DNA of 64,000 nt from Hirsutella rhossiliensis (GCF_020360975.1 NW_025408670.1:434001-498000); one strand, 5' to 3'. Positions 1 to 14,293 are shown, counted from the stretch's first letter. The notes: generated from the letters alone by a model not told the origin. A program made the numbers and translations.

Positions 1-1430
1 TATAATATTTAAAGTATAACCTAACGACTTAACTTACTAAAAGATCCTAAAATAGATAAAAGAATATAAAGTACTAAACGGATATAATATAGGATATTTA
101 GAAGTTTTAATATATAAAAATAAAATCTAAATACTACTAGAATTATAAGATAAAGTTATATAAGATATATATAAATATTTAATATATAGATACTAAGGAA
201 TTTAAAGAATAATAAAATAGATTAAACGATAATATAACTTCCTATAGCTTAAAAAAGCAATATAATAAGTTATTAAAGGATATAAACTTTACGTATAAAG
301 TAAAGCTAAATAATATAAACTATATAGAGAATTATAACCGCTACTATTACTAAAGAAACTATAGGATTTAATAGCTTTTAATTATATTATAAAGCTACTA
401 TAATTAAAAGAACCTATAACTAACGATAAGTACGATAGTATATTCGTTATTACTAATAGATTAATAAAGTATAGATACTTTTTACTATATAAAGAAGTAA
501 GTAATATAAAAGAGCTAGTATATATATTCCTACGAATAATTATTAGTAATTATAGACTACTAAATAAGATTATCTTTAATAAAGGAAGTATATTTATAGC
601 TAAGTTTTAGTAAGCTCTTATAGTATAATTAGGAACGAAATATAAACTTAGTATAGCTTATTACTTATAAATAGATAGATAAATAGAACGACTTAACTAA
701 ACGCTTAAATAATATTTTCGATACTATATTAGCTACGAATAAAACAATTAAGTTAAATAGCTACTAATAGTATAACTAGCTTATAATAGCTTAGTTATAG
801 AAATAACTAAGCTCTTACTAGTATATACTAATTATAGATATAACCTAGAAGTATTTAAGGTTACTTAATAAGGACTATAAGTAGATTAGCTATAAAAATT
901 ATATAAAGAAATATAATAAGAACTTTAATTTATTAAAGAACGAATATCTACTTACTATAATCGAAAAAGATTATAAGGACTAATCTTTTAAGAGGGAGAT
1001 ATAGTCTACCTTATATAATAAAATATTAAAATAAAACGACTAAGTAATAAATTAGATTTTAAGAAACTTAGACCGTTTAAGGTTAAGAAAACTATTTTAA
1101 AAGTTAACTACGAACTTTCGCTACTAATAATAATATAGATATACCTAATATTTTATATCTTATTATTAGAACTAGCGCTATAAAACGCTAACTTATAGGA
1201 AAAAATTAAAGTCGATAACGATTAAGAATATAAAGTAAAATAAATACTAGATATAAGAAAATAAGGTTAGTAATAAGAATACCTTATTAAGTAGAAAGGA
1301 TATAGACTAAAGGAAAATACTTAGGAACTACTTAAGCACTTAACCTACTATAGCTCTCTACTTCGATAATTTTACTAGAAGGTTTAGGAGGGATTAAAAG
1401 ACTAAGATCTATAAACTCCTCGCTAATACT
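1..1430 (+). pseudogene. RIP-degraded pol 3' end: integrase plus chromodomain (G1 copy 1)
   Basis: Reading through stops, about 450-860 gives a Gypsy integrase core. It includes a stretch like TDRLTKYRYFLPYKE at 451-495, then the region around the second catalytic Asp, and then a stretch resembling LSTAYHPQTDGQTERLNQ, with His and Gln codons turned into Tyr codons or stops. About 1225-1390 reads as a chromodomain, with the YLVKWKGY and ENTWEPLEHL positions visible after allowing TGG to TAG. This domain marks the chromovirus branch and is thought to steer integration into H3K9-methylated chromatin. Many in-frame stops make it non-functional. Confidence 0.85.
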
Positions 1431-2010
1431 AAATAAGGACTAATTCGCCTTATTAAGAACGCCTAACGATTATAAATTATTTACTACCTAATACTTATAT
1501 ATATTAAGCGTAGGTAAAACGCTATCCTTAGTATCTACTTCTTAGATACTACGACGAAATAACTTAGAACTCTTTTCCTTTATATAATTCCGAATCTTTT
1601 AAATATAAGCTAAACGATTAACGGCGATAAATATTTACGACTAAAGGTTCGTAAGCTATACCTAAAGCTCTAATAAGGCTTCCCTAGCTTCCTCCTCTTT
1701 AGAATATAGCCTACGCTACTCTGCTAATAATTTAGTTACTAAAAGAAATACGTTAGCTACTATATATAAAAAGAATTAAAAGAGACCTATAAGAAGAAGC
1801 TACTAAAATACTATTATAATAGGGACGACTACTAGTAATATAATTATTATAGCGCGAAGAATTTTCGGCTATCTAATAATTCGTCTTCTTTACCTTAAAG
1901 TATCGAGTGCACGGTATATCGGTAGGATCTCTACTTAAGTTAATATATTTAGTAAAAGTAGCGCGCTTAGAGGCTTTTTAGGAACGATTTTTTAGTATAC
2001 GACTAGATAT
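1340..2010 (-). pseudogene. Antisense frame between pol and 3' LTR (G1 copy 1)
   Basis: This is the counterpart of the antisense frame at 41430-42180 in G1 copy 2, here on the minus strand because the element is on the plus strand. It fills the roughly 700 bases between chromodomain and 3' LTR, which otherwise hold no sense coding. The product is unrecognised. The sequence matches copy 2 closely, for example around 1960-1980 against 41460-41480. Confidence 0.5.
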
Positions 2011-2152
2011 ACTATTAGTAGTATATCCTAAAAGGATAAAGAAATAAGGAACGATATACTTATATATAACGCGATAAGGGTATATTTATATACGGCGGCT
2101 AAGGTAGCTATAGTAGGTCTTACGGATAAGACTAAAAGGAGGGGAGATATCG

Positions 2153-2602
2153 TATTACGACTACGGCTACTAGGCTACTAATAGTCGACCGCGTTAAGCA
2201 CGTAATATAGTCTAATAGATAAATAGTCGGTATAACTATCTAATAGATATAGGATCGAGGGGATCGTAAGGATCTAAGTAATCTAGGATTAATAGGATTA
2301 CTACGCTCTATACGATCTAATATTAGGGATTATAGCTAGGCCTATAATCTAAGGATAGTCTCTATAGGTATATATAGCTACCTACTTTTACTCCTTTAAA
2401 TAGATAGCTCTCTAGCTTTTAATACCGATCTTTATTATAATTCTATCTTTAATTCTAATTACCTAGTTATAGTCTACGGTCTATAACCTCTAACTTATTA
2501 CTAATATAATATACTTATTATTGCTTAGACCACGCCCTATTATATCTACTAATATAAACCCCTCGATAGGTTTATCCCTTAGGAATAATACTAGTTATTA
2601 TA
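2153..2602 (+). repeat. G1 3' LTR (450 bp)
   Basis: Reverse complement of the 471-bp LTRs at 40817-41287 and 55410-55880. It begins TATTACGACTA (TG to TA by RIP) and ends CTAGTTATTATA. It is shorter than the other two because of a short indel in its middle. A purine tract, AAGGAGGGGAGA, lies just upstream. Confidence 0.9.
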
Positions 2603-4123
2603 CTATACGCCTTAAGGGGCGCGGTAATAGTAAGACCCTAGCCGCTCCGCTAGTAGTATAGTCTAGTAAGATAGCTAAGTAGGTGCCCTATAAGGAAATT
2701 AGTAAATAATATAAAGAGGGCCGCTATATATATTATAGCGTAAGTATATATATAGTTAGGTCTTACCCTTACCTCTTAGTAAGGAGGCTAGTAGAGATAT
2801 AGGTTACCTATACCTTATTAGAATCTAATAATAAGGGAGATAAAGGAACCTCCGCTATATATAAAGTAGAGGGAAAAGCTTAGCTTTAGTATAAAGGCGG
2901 GCCCTAAAGCCTAGTAAGCTAATACTAGCTAAGGAGGACCTAGTAAGGTATATTAAAGAAGAACCTACTTTAATATTAGTTATTATTAATAAGACTTACC
3001 TCCTCTCTACCCTTATAGATAAGGGTTACTAGTATTACGCTATAATTAATAAAGTAAAAGCCCTTAAGCTATACTTACTAATAGAGAAGATTCGCCTTAA
3101 GTATATAAGGGGCGCCTTAGCTATAATAGAGGGCGCGGTTATTAAAGGCGTCGCCTAGGTAGCTACGGAGGTTAACGGCCTCCCGCGGCTACTAATAGTA
3201 TATATAGTCCCCTAGCTTAAGTTTCCCTTAATTCTTAGGAAGCTATAATTAACGTATATAAAGTTATATTTAATACTATATAAGGGGAGGCTATAGTTTA
3301 GCCTTATATAGTCCTAGGTCTAGTATAATAGTAAGAAGGGAGCGCCGAACGCCCTACCTAACTTATAAGACGTATAGAAAGTCTTAGCCTTAGTATTTAT
3401 AGGCATAATATAGTAAATCTATAGGTAGAAGGGGCCGGCTATAGCTATAGTATCGATCTACGCGGTTAGCTTAGCGGATATTAAGAAAGCGCTATAACTA
3501 AAGCGCCCTATATTAAAAGAGGAGCTATAGTAAGCTATCCCGCCGCGGTTCTATAACCTATTACCGCTCTTTTAAAAGAGCGAGGCTAATAAGTTAAACC
3601 CTTATAAGCTAGGTATAAACTACTTAATACCGCTCTATATAAAGGATAATAGTAAGGAGCTTCCCCCGCTATTTAGGCCGCTATATAGTATATTATAAGA
3701 GGAACTATTAGTATTAAAGAAGACCCTTATAGACTTCCTTAATAAGGGATTTATTAGGGCTAGCTCTTTTAAGGCGGCGGCTTTAATCCTATTTATATAG
3801 AAGCTAAGGGGGGGACTTCGCTTCTACGTAGACTACTAAACGTTAAACGCGATTATATGCCTAGACTAGTACCCCCTTCCGCTTATAGGAGAGACTCTCT
3901 ATAACCTAGTAAAGGCGAAGTAGTTTATAAAGCTCGACGTTATCTAAGCGTTCTATAAGGTATAAATAGCGTATAGGGAGGAGTAAAAGACAGCGTTCTA
4001 TATAAGATATAGCTTATTTAAGTAGATAGTTACCCCCTTTAGCTTAGTAGGTACCATAGCTACGTTCTAATATTATATTAACCGGGTGCTTAAGGGTTTC
4101 CTTAATAAGTTCGCGTCTATATA
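2603..4123 (+). mobile_element. Gypsy G2 fragment: zinc knuckle, protease, reverse transcriptase
   Basis: This is a GC-richer but RIPped piece of a second Gypsy family. About 2719-2775 reads as a CCHC zinc knuckle with Cys and His codons converted to Tyr. About 2990-3050 reads as an aspartic protease start (IDKG in place of the usual DSG/DTG), followed by a linker. From about 3540 there is a reverse transcriptase N-terminal part (FRPLYSILQEELLVLKK; then YPLPLI and KLDVIQAFYK; then TPFSL and ATFQYYINRVL). It is cut at 4123 by Copia C1 before the YxDD motif. The pol resembles that of G5 but is clearly divergent. The remainder is not found on the other side of C1. Confidence 0.8.
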
Positions 4124-4819
4124 TATAAGAATATACCCTTATATTCCTATTTTACTATTATAAAGAAATAATAGGTATAGGGAGACTCTAAAAAATAAGC
4201 TAGTAAAAAGAGGCTCTATAATATAGTCTAAGGGAATAACCCTTAAAGATAAAGACCTTTACTAGACATCTATACCTTCCTTTAGGAAAAGCGGGTTTAG
4301 ATAAGCCTATCCTAATAAAATAAAATATATATAAAATGCATATGTTAATTACGAGTAGAACGGATACCCTATTGCCTATTTTAGACTAGCGGTTCTAAAG
4401 ATATTCGCGATACGAGAGTAGGTAGGGCATAGAACATTCTAGTTAAATCTACTACTTATACTAGAACCTATAGTCTTACGTTAACTATTACGTTATAATT
4501 AGACTACCTACTAGGTTAGGAGGACATACTATAGATAGAGCTTTTTAAGCACTATAGAATATATTAGAAAGCTAACTAATTAGTCTACTAGTAGGCGAGC
4601 AATAGTCTATAAAAAACGAAGGATTTCCCTAGGAGTAGTAGATAGAATAAGTAAGTTTATAAGTATCTTTTATAACGCTACTCTTTTAATATATTATTTA
4701 GCCCCTTATATACTCGTTATAAATTCCGGACGAAATCCTACCCTATACTCCTTCGACCTATCTTTCCGCTTACGTTATCGATTACCTAATCCTATGCTTA
4801 TTGCTTATACCTTCTTATA
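4124..4819 (+). repeat. C1 5' LTR (696 bp)
   Basis: Begins TATAAGAATATACCC and ends ACCTTCTTATA, with TG..CA converted to TA..TA. It is near-identical to 9730-10426 and 55897-56592. It keeps somewhat more CA/TG than the 3' LTR (for example ATGCATATG near 4338). Confidence 0.92.
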
Positions 4820-4879
4820 GGTTATAAGCCCGGCTTCTCTATAAGTCGGGTAATAACTTCGAAATTCTAATACTAACTA

Positions 4880-7800
4880 TATAACCTCGAATTCTCTAAA
4901 ATAGGCTCTAGGGATAAGTTTAAATTTACTAAACTTAAGGGTAATTCTAACTATACCTTCTAGGCTATTTAAATATAGGCTCTTTTAGTTAAAGAGAAGC
5001 TTTCTACTACTATATAGTAAGAAAATTACTTAAAGATAGAAGAAGCACTTACTTTAATTTTTCTTTATATTAAAGATAGTCCTTTAACCTAAATAAAGCA
5101 TATAATAAATGCTAAAGAGGCATAGGATAGGTTAAAAAACCTATATAACCCTATTTCCTTTACTTTAAATTACCTACTTATAAAGGAGCTTTTTAATACT
5201 TTAGTAGGGGATTTCGAATCCCTAGAAAGCTACCTAAATAAGGTAAAAGAGGTATTTAAGGAGCTAAAATCATAGAATATTATAATTCTAAAAGTAGTTA
5301 TTATAGCTTAGATTCTAAATAGCCTTTTAGGCTTATTTTCTAGCTATATAACTAATATAACGTAAGCTCTTTAAAATAACTTAGAGGCTTTTAATCTAGA
5401 GTCTCTCTCTAGTAGTCTTATAAACGAATTTAAGAGGACTATATCTCTAGAAAATCCCTTTAAGTAAGCTTTCTTTACTAAGAAGCCCTAGAAAAAGATA
5501 AAAATTATATTATAATATACTTACTATAAAAAGAAAGGGTATCTAGTTAAAGATTACTACTATCTTTACCTAGAAAAGGCCCTTAAAGTCTTTCCTAAAA
5601 ATATAAAAAATTAAAATTAAGGAATACCTTTTAAGAGGCCTAGAAAACCTTCTATAGAAGGAAATCCTATCGAATTAGACTCTTACGTCGATAAGAAGAC
5701 GAAAAAACCCTCTTCTCTATATATATCGGAAGCAGAAAAAATAGAAATCGATAATTAAACGGATATAAAACTAGAAATCGATTTTTCTATTCCTCCTCCT
5801 ACCCCCGGAGGTTATAAAAGCTCCGAAAAAGAAGTAAAGGTATATATCTCTTTAAATATCCTTAAAAAAGCTATATTTAATAATAGGTAGATAGGACCTT
5901 TAAATTCCTCTCGAATTAAAGACCTTATATATAAGGTAAAAGAGAAGGAAATCCCTTATAAAACTTTAGAGAATAGAAATTTCTATAATTTTATATACGA
6001 TACTAATGCTACTAAGTATATAGTATTAGAAAAGAAATTCCTTATTAATTTTCGAACTATCTCTACTAAGGTTAATTAGGGAAAGGCATCCTATATAGTT
6101 ATTAAAGGCTATAGAGATCTTCTTTTTAGATTTCCGAATAATAAAAGGCTATTTATCTTAAGAAACTACTATTTTATACCCGAATTAAAGGTAAATATTA
6201 TAAGCTAATTATATTTTAAAAATACTTATACCTTTATTAATAGTAAGGAAATTTTCCTACTAAATAACTAAACTAATATTATATCTAAAAGAAAATAGTA
6301 AGATAACCTTTATATCTTCTCTTTAGAAATTCCTTTTTTAAAGAAAAAGACATTCCTATATAATATTAATAATATAAGGAATAATATAAAGGACCTTAAC
6401 TTTTATTTATAGTATTTAAGGCTAGGATATATAAGTCCTAAAGCCTTACTAGAAACCTTTAAAAGATATAATATAAATATAACTATCCTTAAGAAAGATA
6501 TTATAAAAATAAAGGAATATAAGGCTTATATTAAAGTAAAGGCAACTAATAAAAAGAATAAATCCCTATTTAATAAGGTATATAATTACCTTAATAGAGT
6601 TACTATTAATATTTAAGGCCTTATAAGAACCCCTACTTATAATAAATATACCTCCTTTATATCCTTTTTAGATATAAGGATAAGATATTTAGAAATATCT
6701 TTAATAAAATATAAGGTAGAAGCCCTAAATAAATTCTTAGAATATAAAGCCTTAGTTAAAAATAACCGGGATAATATTACTATAAAGGAAGTTTTTTCGG
6801 ATAACGTAAAAGAATTCCTATATAAAATAAAACCCTACTACTTAAGAAAGGGAATAAAATATTATACTAGCCCTCCTAGAACTCCTAAATTAAATAGAGT
6901 AATAAAGAAGATTAATAGGACTATTTTAAATAAAGTCCGAGCTATTTTATTTATAGTAAAACCGCCTAAATATCTATAAGGAGAAGCTATTCTAATAGTA
7001 GCTCATTTATATAATAGGACCCCTTACTTATAAATAGGCTTCTAAACTCTTATAAAGAAGAAGGAAAATAAATCTCTACCCTTAAAAGACTTAAAGAAAT
7101 TTAAGACCTTTAGAAGTACTATTTATTATAAAAATAAAGACCCCTTAGATAAGCTAGAAATAAGAGCTTATAAGGGTATTATTATAGGCTATACTAAAAA
7201 TGCTTATAAAATATATAGCTTTTTAAAAAGAAAGGTAATAATTTCTAGAGATATTATTATCCTAGAAAATAAATTTATAGAAAATTAAAAAGAAGAAGAC
7301 CTTAAGGACTTTAATTTTAATACCTTACCTTCTATAAATAAGGTCCCGGATAATTATTTATAAAGGGAACCTATATATAAAGAAGGCAATAACTCTTCTT
7401 TAAAAGAAGAGAAAAATAACCCTCTTATAGAGAAGGAAGATAACCCTTTTATAGAGTAGGAAAATAACCCTCTTATAGAGAAGGAAGATAACCCTCTTAT
7501 AGAGAAGGAAGATAACCCTTTTATAAAAAAGGGAAATAATCCTTTTTTAGAAAAGGGATTAAATAAGGATCTAAAAATCCGTATTAATATACCTAAGAAG
7601 CTAAACGGATTTTATAAAGACTATATTATATACTCCGAAATAAATACTATATTAAATAGTAAAAGTAAAAAGATTATTCTATCTTTACTAGAAAATAAGG
7701 ATCCTATAAAGCCTAAAACATTTAAATAAGCTATAAATAGCTTAGAAGCTATAGAATAAAAAAGAGCTATATTTCTAGAAATAAAAAAGCTCTTAAACTA

Positions 7801-9330
7801 AAATACCTAAGAATTAAAGCCTCTTCCTAGTAATAGGGAGGCCCTAGGCGGCCGTTAGGTCTATAAAATAAAGCGGAATAATAATAATAATATTATTAAA
7901 TATAAAGCCCGCTATATAGTATAAGGATTTAGTTAGGTCTATACCCTAGATTATTTAGAAACCTTTTCTATAATAGTAAGACCTAAATCTATTAAAATAC
8001 TACTTATAATAGCTATTTCTAATAATTATACTCTACTATAATACGATATAAAAAATGCCTTTATATATACTAAAGAAGATACGAATATTTATATAAAAAT
8101 CCTTATAAGCTATAAAGAGCTAATACTTAAAGACTAATTTAATAAAAACTAATATAAGTATAATATTAGCTATTTATAGTTTCTAGAGCTATATAAAAAG
8201 AAAAGGCTAGTAGTAAAATTAAAGAAAGTATTATACGGCGTTAAATAAAGCCTAAAGCTTTAGTATAACTATCTTAGCTCTATATTAGCTAAGATAGGAT
8301 TTTTAGCCCTTCTTATAGATAAAAGGATATTTATAAATACGTAATATAAAATTATAATAGTAATCTACGTAGATAACCTCTTAATAATAGGGCCTAATAA
8401 AGGTATAATAAGTAGTCTACTTAAAAAAGTAGTAGATTATATAAAGGTTTAGCCTCTAGGTAAACTAAAAGACTTCTTAGGAATATATATAATTATAAAC
8501 TAAAGTAGAAAGGAGATATTTATATCCTAGGAAAAATATACTTATAATAAAGTACGAGAATATAATAAAGAAGATATAAGGACTTTTAATACGCTTACTA
8601 TAGTAAGAGTAAAGCTTAAAAAGGCTACTATAACGCCTTCGTAAAAAGAAATCCTTACTTACTAAAGGGAAATAAGGGCTCTATTATATCTAGCTATAAT
8701 AAGTAAGCTCGACATTTTATATACTATTATTTCCTATGCTAGATTTACTTTTAAACTAGATAATATATATTTTAAAGCGTTAAATACTATCTAGAAATAT
8801 TTAAATAAATACCTTAACTTAGGGATAATTTATTCCTATAATATCCCTTATACTTATAATTTTATAAAAGGTTATTCTAACGCTAGCTAAGCGTCTAACC
8901 TTATAGATAGAAAATCCGTTTCTAGATACTATTTCTATATTTATAAAAATATTATAAGTTAGGCTAGCTAGAAGTAAAAGTCTATAGCCCTATTAACCTA
9001 TAAAGCTAAATTTATTGCCTTTAAGGAGGCTAATAAAGAAGCTTTATATCTAAATCGGCTATTTTATTCGATAAATAATAGCTTATTTATTAGAATTCCT
9101 AATACTATACCTCCTATCTTAATAGATAACGAGGTAGCTATTAAATTAGCTAAAAATCCGGAATTTTATAAAAAGATAAAGTATATAGATATTACTTACT
9201 TTTATACCTAAGAAAATATTAAGGAAAAGAAGATCCGGATTTTCTATATTAAATCTAAAGATAATATTACCGATATATTTACTAAGGAACTAAGAAGAGA
9301 AAAATTCTTTAAGTTCTAAGAGCTTCTTTC
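4880..9330 (+). pseudogene. RIP-degraded Copia gag-pol (C1)
   Basis: Read through stops, the frame shows Gag (about 4900-5650) with a degraded zinc knuckle, a protease region, and an integrase (about 6400-7270). After that come a repeat-bearing linker (7413-7557), a reverse transcriptase (about 7730-8480) and an RNase H (about 8700-9320). The RT keeps the Copia landmarks DIKNAFIYT, VLYGVKQS and a YVDN motif at 8365-8376. The last is YVDD with the second Asp turned into Asn (GAC to AAC), a typical RIP change on the TpG strand that would kill catalysis by itself. The RNase H end reads IDITYFYTQENI and DIFTKEL. It is a dead copy, and the family assignment is firm. Confidence 0.88.
7413..7557 (+). 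repeat. 24-bp tandem repeats inside C1 pol linker
   Basis: About six tandem units of 24 bp encode an eight-residue repeat of the form EKEDNPLI, with variants such as EQENNPLI and KKGNNPFL. It lies between integrase and reverse transcriptase, a region that is flexible and poorly conserved in Copia polyproteins. Units vary by point changes but keep their length, so the frame is maintained. Confidence 0.85.
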
Positions 9331-9729
9331 CTTTAAGGAATTAAAGAGCCTTAAAAGAAAAGCTTATATCCCTTTAATAGAGGTTTTTAGCTGTCTTTCG
9401 CTTTCTTAAGCTTTTCCTCTATATATAACTAATAGGTTTTTCCTTTAAAAGGTTTCCTATTAATAAAAACAACTTATAAAAATAGGGTTTTCCTTATTAA
9501 AGGTTTCCTATAATAACTCTATAAGGCTTTTTCCTTATAAAGGTTTACTTAAAAGAGGAGAAAATTATAATTATAACTAGAATTTTTCTTACTAAGGTTT
9601 TTCCTAGAAAGGGTTTTAAAATTTTCCCTTATATTCCTATTATATACCTTATTCTTAATAAGGATAATTCTACTATAAAAGAAATAACTAGTAAAGAGTA
9701 CTATTTACTTAGTACTCTTTAAGGGGGGC

Positions 9730-10426
9730 TATAAGAATAAACCCTTATATTCTTATTTTACTATTATAAAGAAATAATAAGTATAGGGAGGCTTTATAAA
9801 ATAAGCTAGTAAAAAGAGGCTCTATAATATAGTCTAAGGGAATAACCCTTAAATATAAAGACCTCTACTAGATATCTATACCTTCCTTTAGGAATAGCGG
9901 GTTAAGATAAGCCTATCCTAATAAAATAAAATATATATAAAATATATAAGTTAATTACGAGTAGAACGGATACCCTATTGCCTATTTTAGCCTAGCGGTT
10001 CTAAAGATATCCGCGATATAAGAATAGGTAGGGCATAGAACATTCTAGTTAAATCTACTACTTATACTAGAACCTATAGTCTTACGTTAACTATTACGTT
10101 ATAATTAGACTATCTACTAAGTTAGGAAGATATACTATAGATATAGCTTTTTAAGCACTATAGAATATACTAGAAAGCTAACTAATTAGTCTACTAATAG
10201 GCGAGAAATAGTCTATAAAAGACAAAGGATTTCCCTAGGAGTAGTAGATAGAATAAAATAAGTTTATAAGTATCTTTTATAACGCTATTCTTTTAATATA
10301 TTATTTAGCCCCTTATATACTTATTATAAATTCTAGATAAAATCCTAGCCTATACTCCTTCGACCGATCTTTCTACTTACGTTATCGATTACCCGATCCT
10401 ACCCTTATTACTTATACCTTTTTATA
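9730..10426 (+). repeat. C1 3' LTR (697 bp)
   Basis: Matches 4124-4819 with a 1-bp length difference. It is more heavily mutated than the 5' copy. It ends two bases before the terminal inverted repeat element at 10429. Confidence 0.92.
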
Positions 10427-10428
10427 CT

Positions 10429-10661
10429 TTAAGAATAGGATTTTTTACTTTATAGATAACAACGTTTATTCTTTATTTTAGAAAGGGAGACCCGCTATAA
10501 TAAAAATAAACGCGCTTATAAGATAAATTTTAATATATTTTCGACTTACTATATTAAACGTATATAACCTTAAGAGAAAAACTTTTACTACTAAAGATAG
10601 CGACTAAATAAAGCTACCTACTCTTAGTAAACCTATTATAGACTATTATAAAGTAAACTTA
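10429..10661 (+). repeat. Left terminal inverted repeat
   Basis: Pairs with 14294-14527 in inverted orientation. The match is continuous apart from C/T and G/A differences and small indels, and it stops sharply after GTAAACTTA on both sides. Confidence 0.85.
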
Positions 10662-13600
10662 AAGACTATTTAATTATTACTTAAGAGAGAGCTCGTTAAA
10701 CCTATATAATCTCTTTTTAAGTAAAATAAGTATAAGGTTAATTTCCTCCCCTTCCTTAAAATCCTTAGTAAGACTAAAGGGATTAAGGATATTATAAAGA
10801 AGATAAGGGGCGGTCTTACTATTAATATACTTATTATAAAATTTATTAATCTTAAGGTTAGTATAGAAATTATAATAATATATATAGTTAGTAAATCTAT
10901 TAAGGTTATAAGTAGCCCTATAGTATTTAAGGAAGTACTACTATTTATAAATAGGCGCCTTAGTTAAATCTTAGATATAGTTAGCGTAAGAGCCGTTAAT
11001 AATACTTAAAAGAGAAATATACTTATAAAAAGGAAATATAATATACTTATAAGCGGAAGTTATAGTTATTTAATAAGTTTAAATATACCCTTAGTAAAGA
11101 GAAGGGTTATAAGTTCTATATAAAGTAATTAAGACTACTTAAGAGTATTTTTACTGCCTTAAACTAAGCTAAGAAAAGAAGTATCCGCGCGGATAAGTAA
11201 TTTCTATAAGGATATAGGTTACTAGCCGATATTTATAATAAAGGGTATAAAAGATAATTTAATTATACCGACCTAGTATACTCTTAAGAAAGTAAGAGAA
11301 AGGAAAGCTACTATATACTTTAATCTTAATAATATTAAGAGCTTTTAATAGAACCTATAACTAAAAGGCAATTTCTATATAAATTAGAAACCCTTAGTAA
11401 CTAATATTATTTCTACTATAGACCTAGGTCTTAAAGTAACTATAGATCTATAAAAGAAGATAGTTAAAACGAGCTAAGTAAGATTAAATAAGCTAGATAG
11501 TTATTACTTAAAAGTACTTTATATAAAGAGGAAAGACCTTAATATAATAATTCTAAGTAAGAAGAGTAATAGTAATAAGGGAAGGTTATAAAAGAGTAGT
11601 TAAAGAGAGGTTAATAATGTTTAGTAGCTTTTTAGTTTTAAGTTTAGCGGTCTTATAAGATATAATAAAAAAGAAGAGATAGCTATAAAAGGAGAAGATA
11701 AGAGGTAGTAGTCTAGAAAAATAAAGAAGATAGAGAAGAGAAAAGGAAGAAGAGGAATAAAAAGAGTAAAAAAGGGAAGAAAAGGGTAGAGATTAAATAG
11801 CCCTTTAATTAATAACTAATAAAAGAAGCTATTTAAGCGTAACCCTTAAATACGCTTAAGACCTTACCGCTATAGAGGCCGGCTAAAGTAACTAATAACC
11901 GCGCGCTTTAATAACTATTTATTCCTCTTACTATACTTTCCTTCTTCCTTTCTTTTTCTCCCTTCTATATATATAAATATATATACTTTATATACTTCCT
12001 TACTTATAATAATCTCCTTTATTAATATAACTCTTATATATATATATATAACCCTCTTAGCCTCTTAGTATTATAACTTAAAACTATTTACCTTAACTAT
12101 TTAATCTTAACTTCTCCCTCTTTTTTACTTACTTTACCCTTTCCTAAGATATAGTAGTAAACTTAAATAGTATCTTAGGCCTAGCCATAGACCTCCCTAA
12201 AAATACCGCTATTTTTTTTAGTATACTACTATTTAAGAGTAAGAGCTTTATTTTACTTATTTACTATAGCGAAGTTAAAGTAAAAGGTAGTAAAGGGCGC
12301 TTTTACGCTAAAAATAAGGAAAAGTTTATAGACTAAAACTAATAAGACGTTTATAAGTAAAAGTAACCTCCTTAGTATATCTATAAAGATTATTAGTACT
12401 TAATACTAACGGGCCTTATTAAATAGTAGGATATTACCTTTAAAGACGCTTAGATAATATATAAGGGCGTTAAAACGATAAACGGATTTACTAAGAATAA
12501 GGCTTACTAAGAAAAGTATATCGTTAATATATATAACTTTCTTTATAAAGCTATCGATAAATAATAAGCTATAAGCTTTAGCCTTAACGTAATAATTAAA
12601 ATCTTAATAAGAAGTATTAAGAATATAGTATACCCCTTACTTTACCTATTATTAGTTTATATCGATTATTAAAAGGAACCTATTAAAGATATAAAAGATA
12701 AGTATATAAAGTACTATAAATACCTAAATAATAAGGAGTATTTAATTAAGTTTACTGCTCCTATCTTTAACTTTAGTTACTTTATATATAAATAAAGGTA
12801 TATAACTAAAGTTATTAACTTTTTAGTAAGACTAAATAAAGGGGGACTTTACTAAGGAGCGTTCCTTTAAGACTATAAGAAAGGAAACTTAGTTATTTTT
12901 AATACTTAGAAAAAAGGATAGTATATTAAACTCTATACGTTCCTATAAGTATAGTAGTAGTTTCTTTATATCCTTTAAGTTCCTTATAACTTTACCTATA
13001 CGCTAGTCCCTTATACCGCTTAATAAGAAAAGTAAGAATATAGCTATTTAGCCTTAATAATAATCTAATACTAAGTTAAAGGTATAGTTAGGCTATACCT
13101 TAAGATAATTAAGTAGTAATACTTATAGGTTAAAGTAATTCTAAAGTAAAGGTATAGGGTAATATAAGAAGCCTTATAAGTAAATAAAATCTTATACTAA
13201 GACTAGTATTTCTTTAAGCTAGATAAAAAGATAAGTATAAAAGGCTATATTAATAGGCTAATATATAGAATCTAAGCTATTATAGCGAATAAACTTAATT
13301 ATATATAAGTAATATTATAAGGTAGTAGAGTTTCTTAGTAGTTTAATAATAAGGTTAAATAACTATAAAGGATACTATTTAATTAAGGTTTAATAACTTT
13401 TAGTAGAGTCTTTCTTATAAGGATTCCTAGGTATAAATAGATTTACTAATATAATTATATTATTCTAAGAGATTAAGAAGAATAAGACTTCTAAGAAGTC
13501 TTAAAGGTAGTTAACCTTTAAGATAAGCTTAGTAAATAGAAACTACTACTTTAAAGAAATATAAAACTAGCTTATATAGTAAAGAGAGTAAAAAAAGAGC

Positions 13601-14293
13601 TAACTATATTAGCTACCTTTATAAAGTAACTTAACTTAATCGCTTAGGCTATATATAGTTTCTTTATAAAACTCCTTCTTAAAAAGACCCTTAACTATTT
13701 AATTATATTAATAGGAATTATAAATAGGCCTAGACCTTTATTACCTTAAGTATTAACTAAATTAAGCTTTTTATTTAAACTAAGTAGCCTTTCCTTAAGT
13801 AACCTTAAGATAGGATCCCTACCTTAGAATCTATAAAGGAAAGAGCTAAGTACCCTTACTAGTCCCTTTATTTATATAGAAATAACGCCTTAATTTTCCC
13901 TCTTAAATATATAGCTAATTAAGCCTACTCCTTACCTATTACTAATAACTCCTTTAAATATATAAAGGAATAAAAGACTTATAACTATACCCTTACTAAT
14001 AGCCTAATAAGAAGCTAGTAAGGAAGAAAGGTAGATAGCGTAGCTACTAACTCGCCCTAGGACTTTAAAGTTACTAGGCGCTTAGTTAATTACCTTAAGG
14101 CTAAAGACTTTAGTAACGCTTATAGCGCGCTTTATTACTCCCTAGAAATAAAGTATAGTAATAGCCTCTTTAGCTATAGTCCTTATAAGGTTTATACTAA
14201 GCTTTAAACCCTCCTAAGTTAAAGGAGTTAAAAACCTAGGAATATATTAAAACTACTACTAAGATATTAATAACTATAATTCTATATATTTAT

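Larger units (their letters stand above)
1..2602 (+). mobile_element. Gypsy chromovirus G1, copy 1 (3' part, cut by window edge)
   Basis: This is the 3' half of an LTR retrotransposon reading rightwards. Its order is integrase, chromodomain, antisense frame, polypurine tract (about 2137-2150) and 3' LTR (2153-2602). The same sequence recurs reverse-complemented at 40817-55880, which identifies the family and shows what is missing on the left. The 5' part lies outside the window, so the target-site duplication cannot be checked. Confidence 0.9.
4124..10426 (+). mobile_element. Full-length Copia retrotransposon C1
   Basis: A 6.3-kb element with a 696-bp 5' LTR and a 697-bp 3' LTR, a purine tract (AAGGGGGG) just before the 3' LTR, and a gag-protease-integrase-reverse transcriptase-RNase H order typical of Ty1/Copia. 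All frames are RIP-damaged. The flanks do not match as a target duplication (left ATATA, right CTTTA). A third LTR of this family stands alone at 55897-56592. Confidence 0.9.
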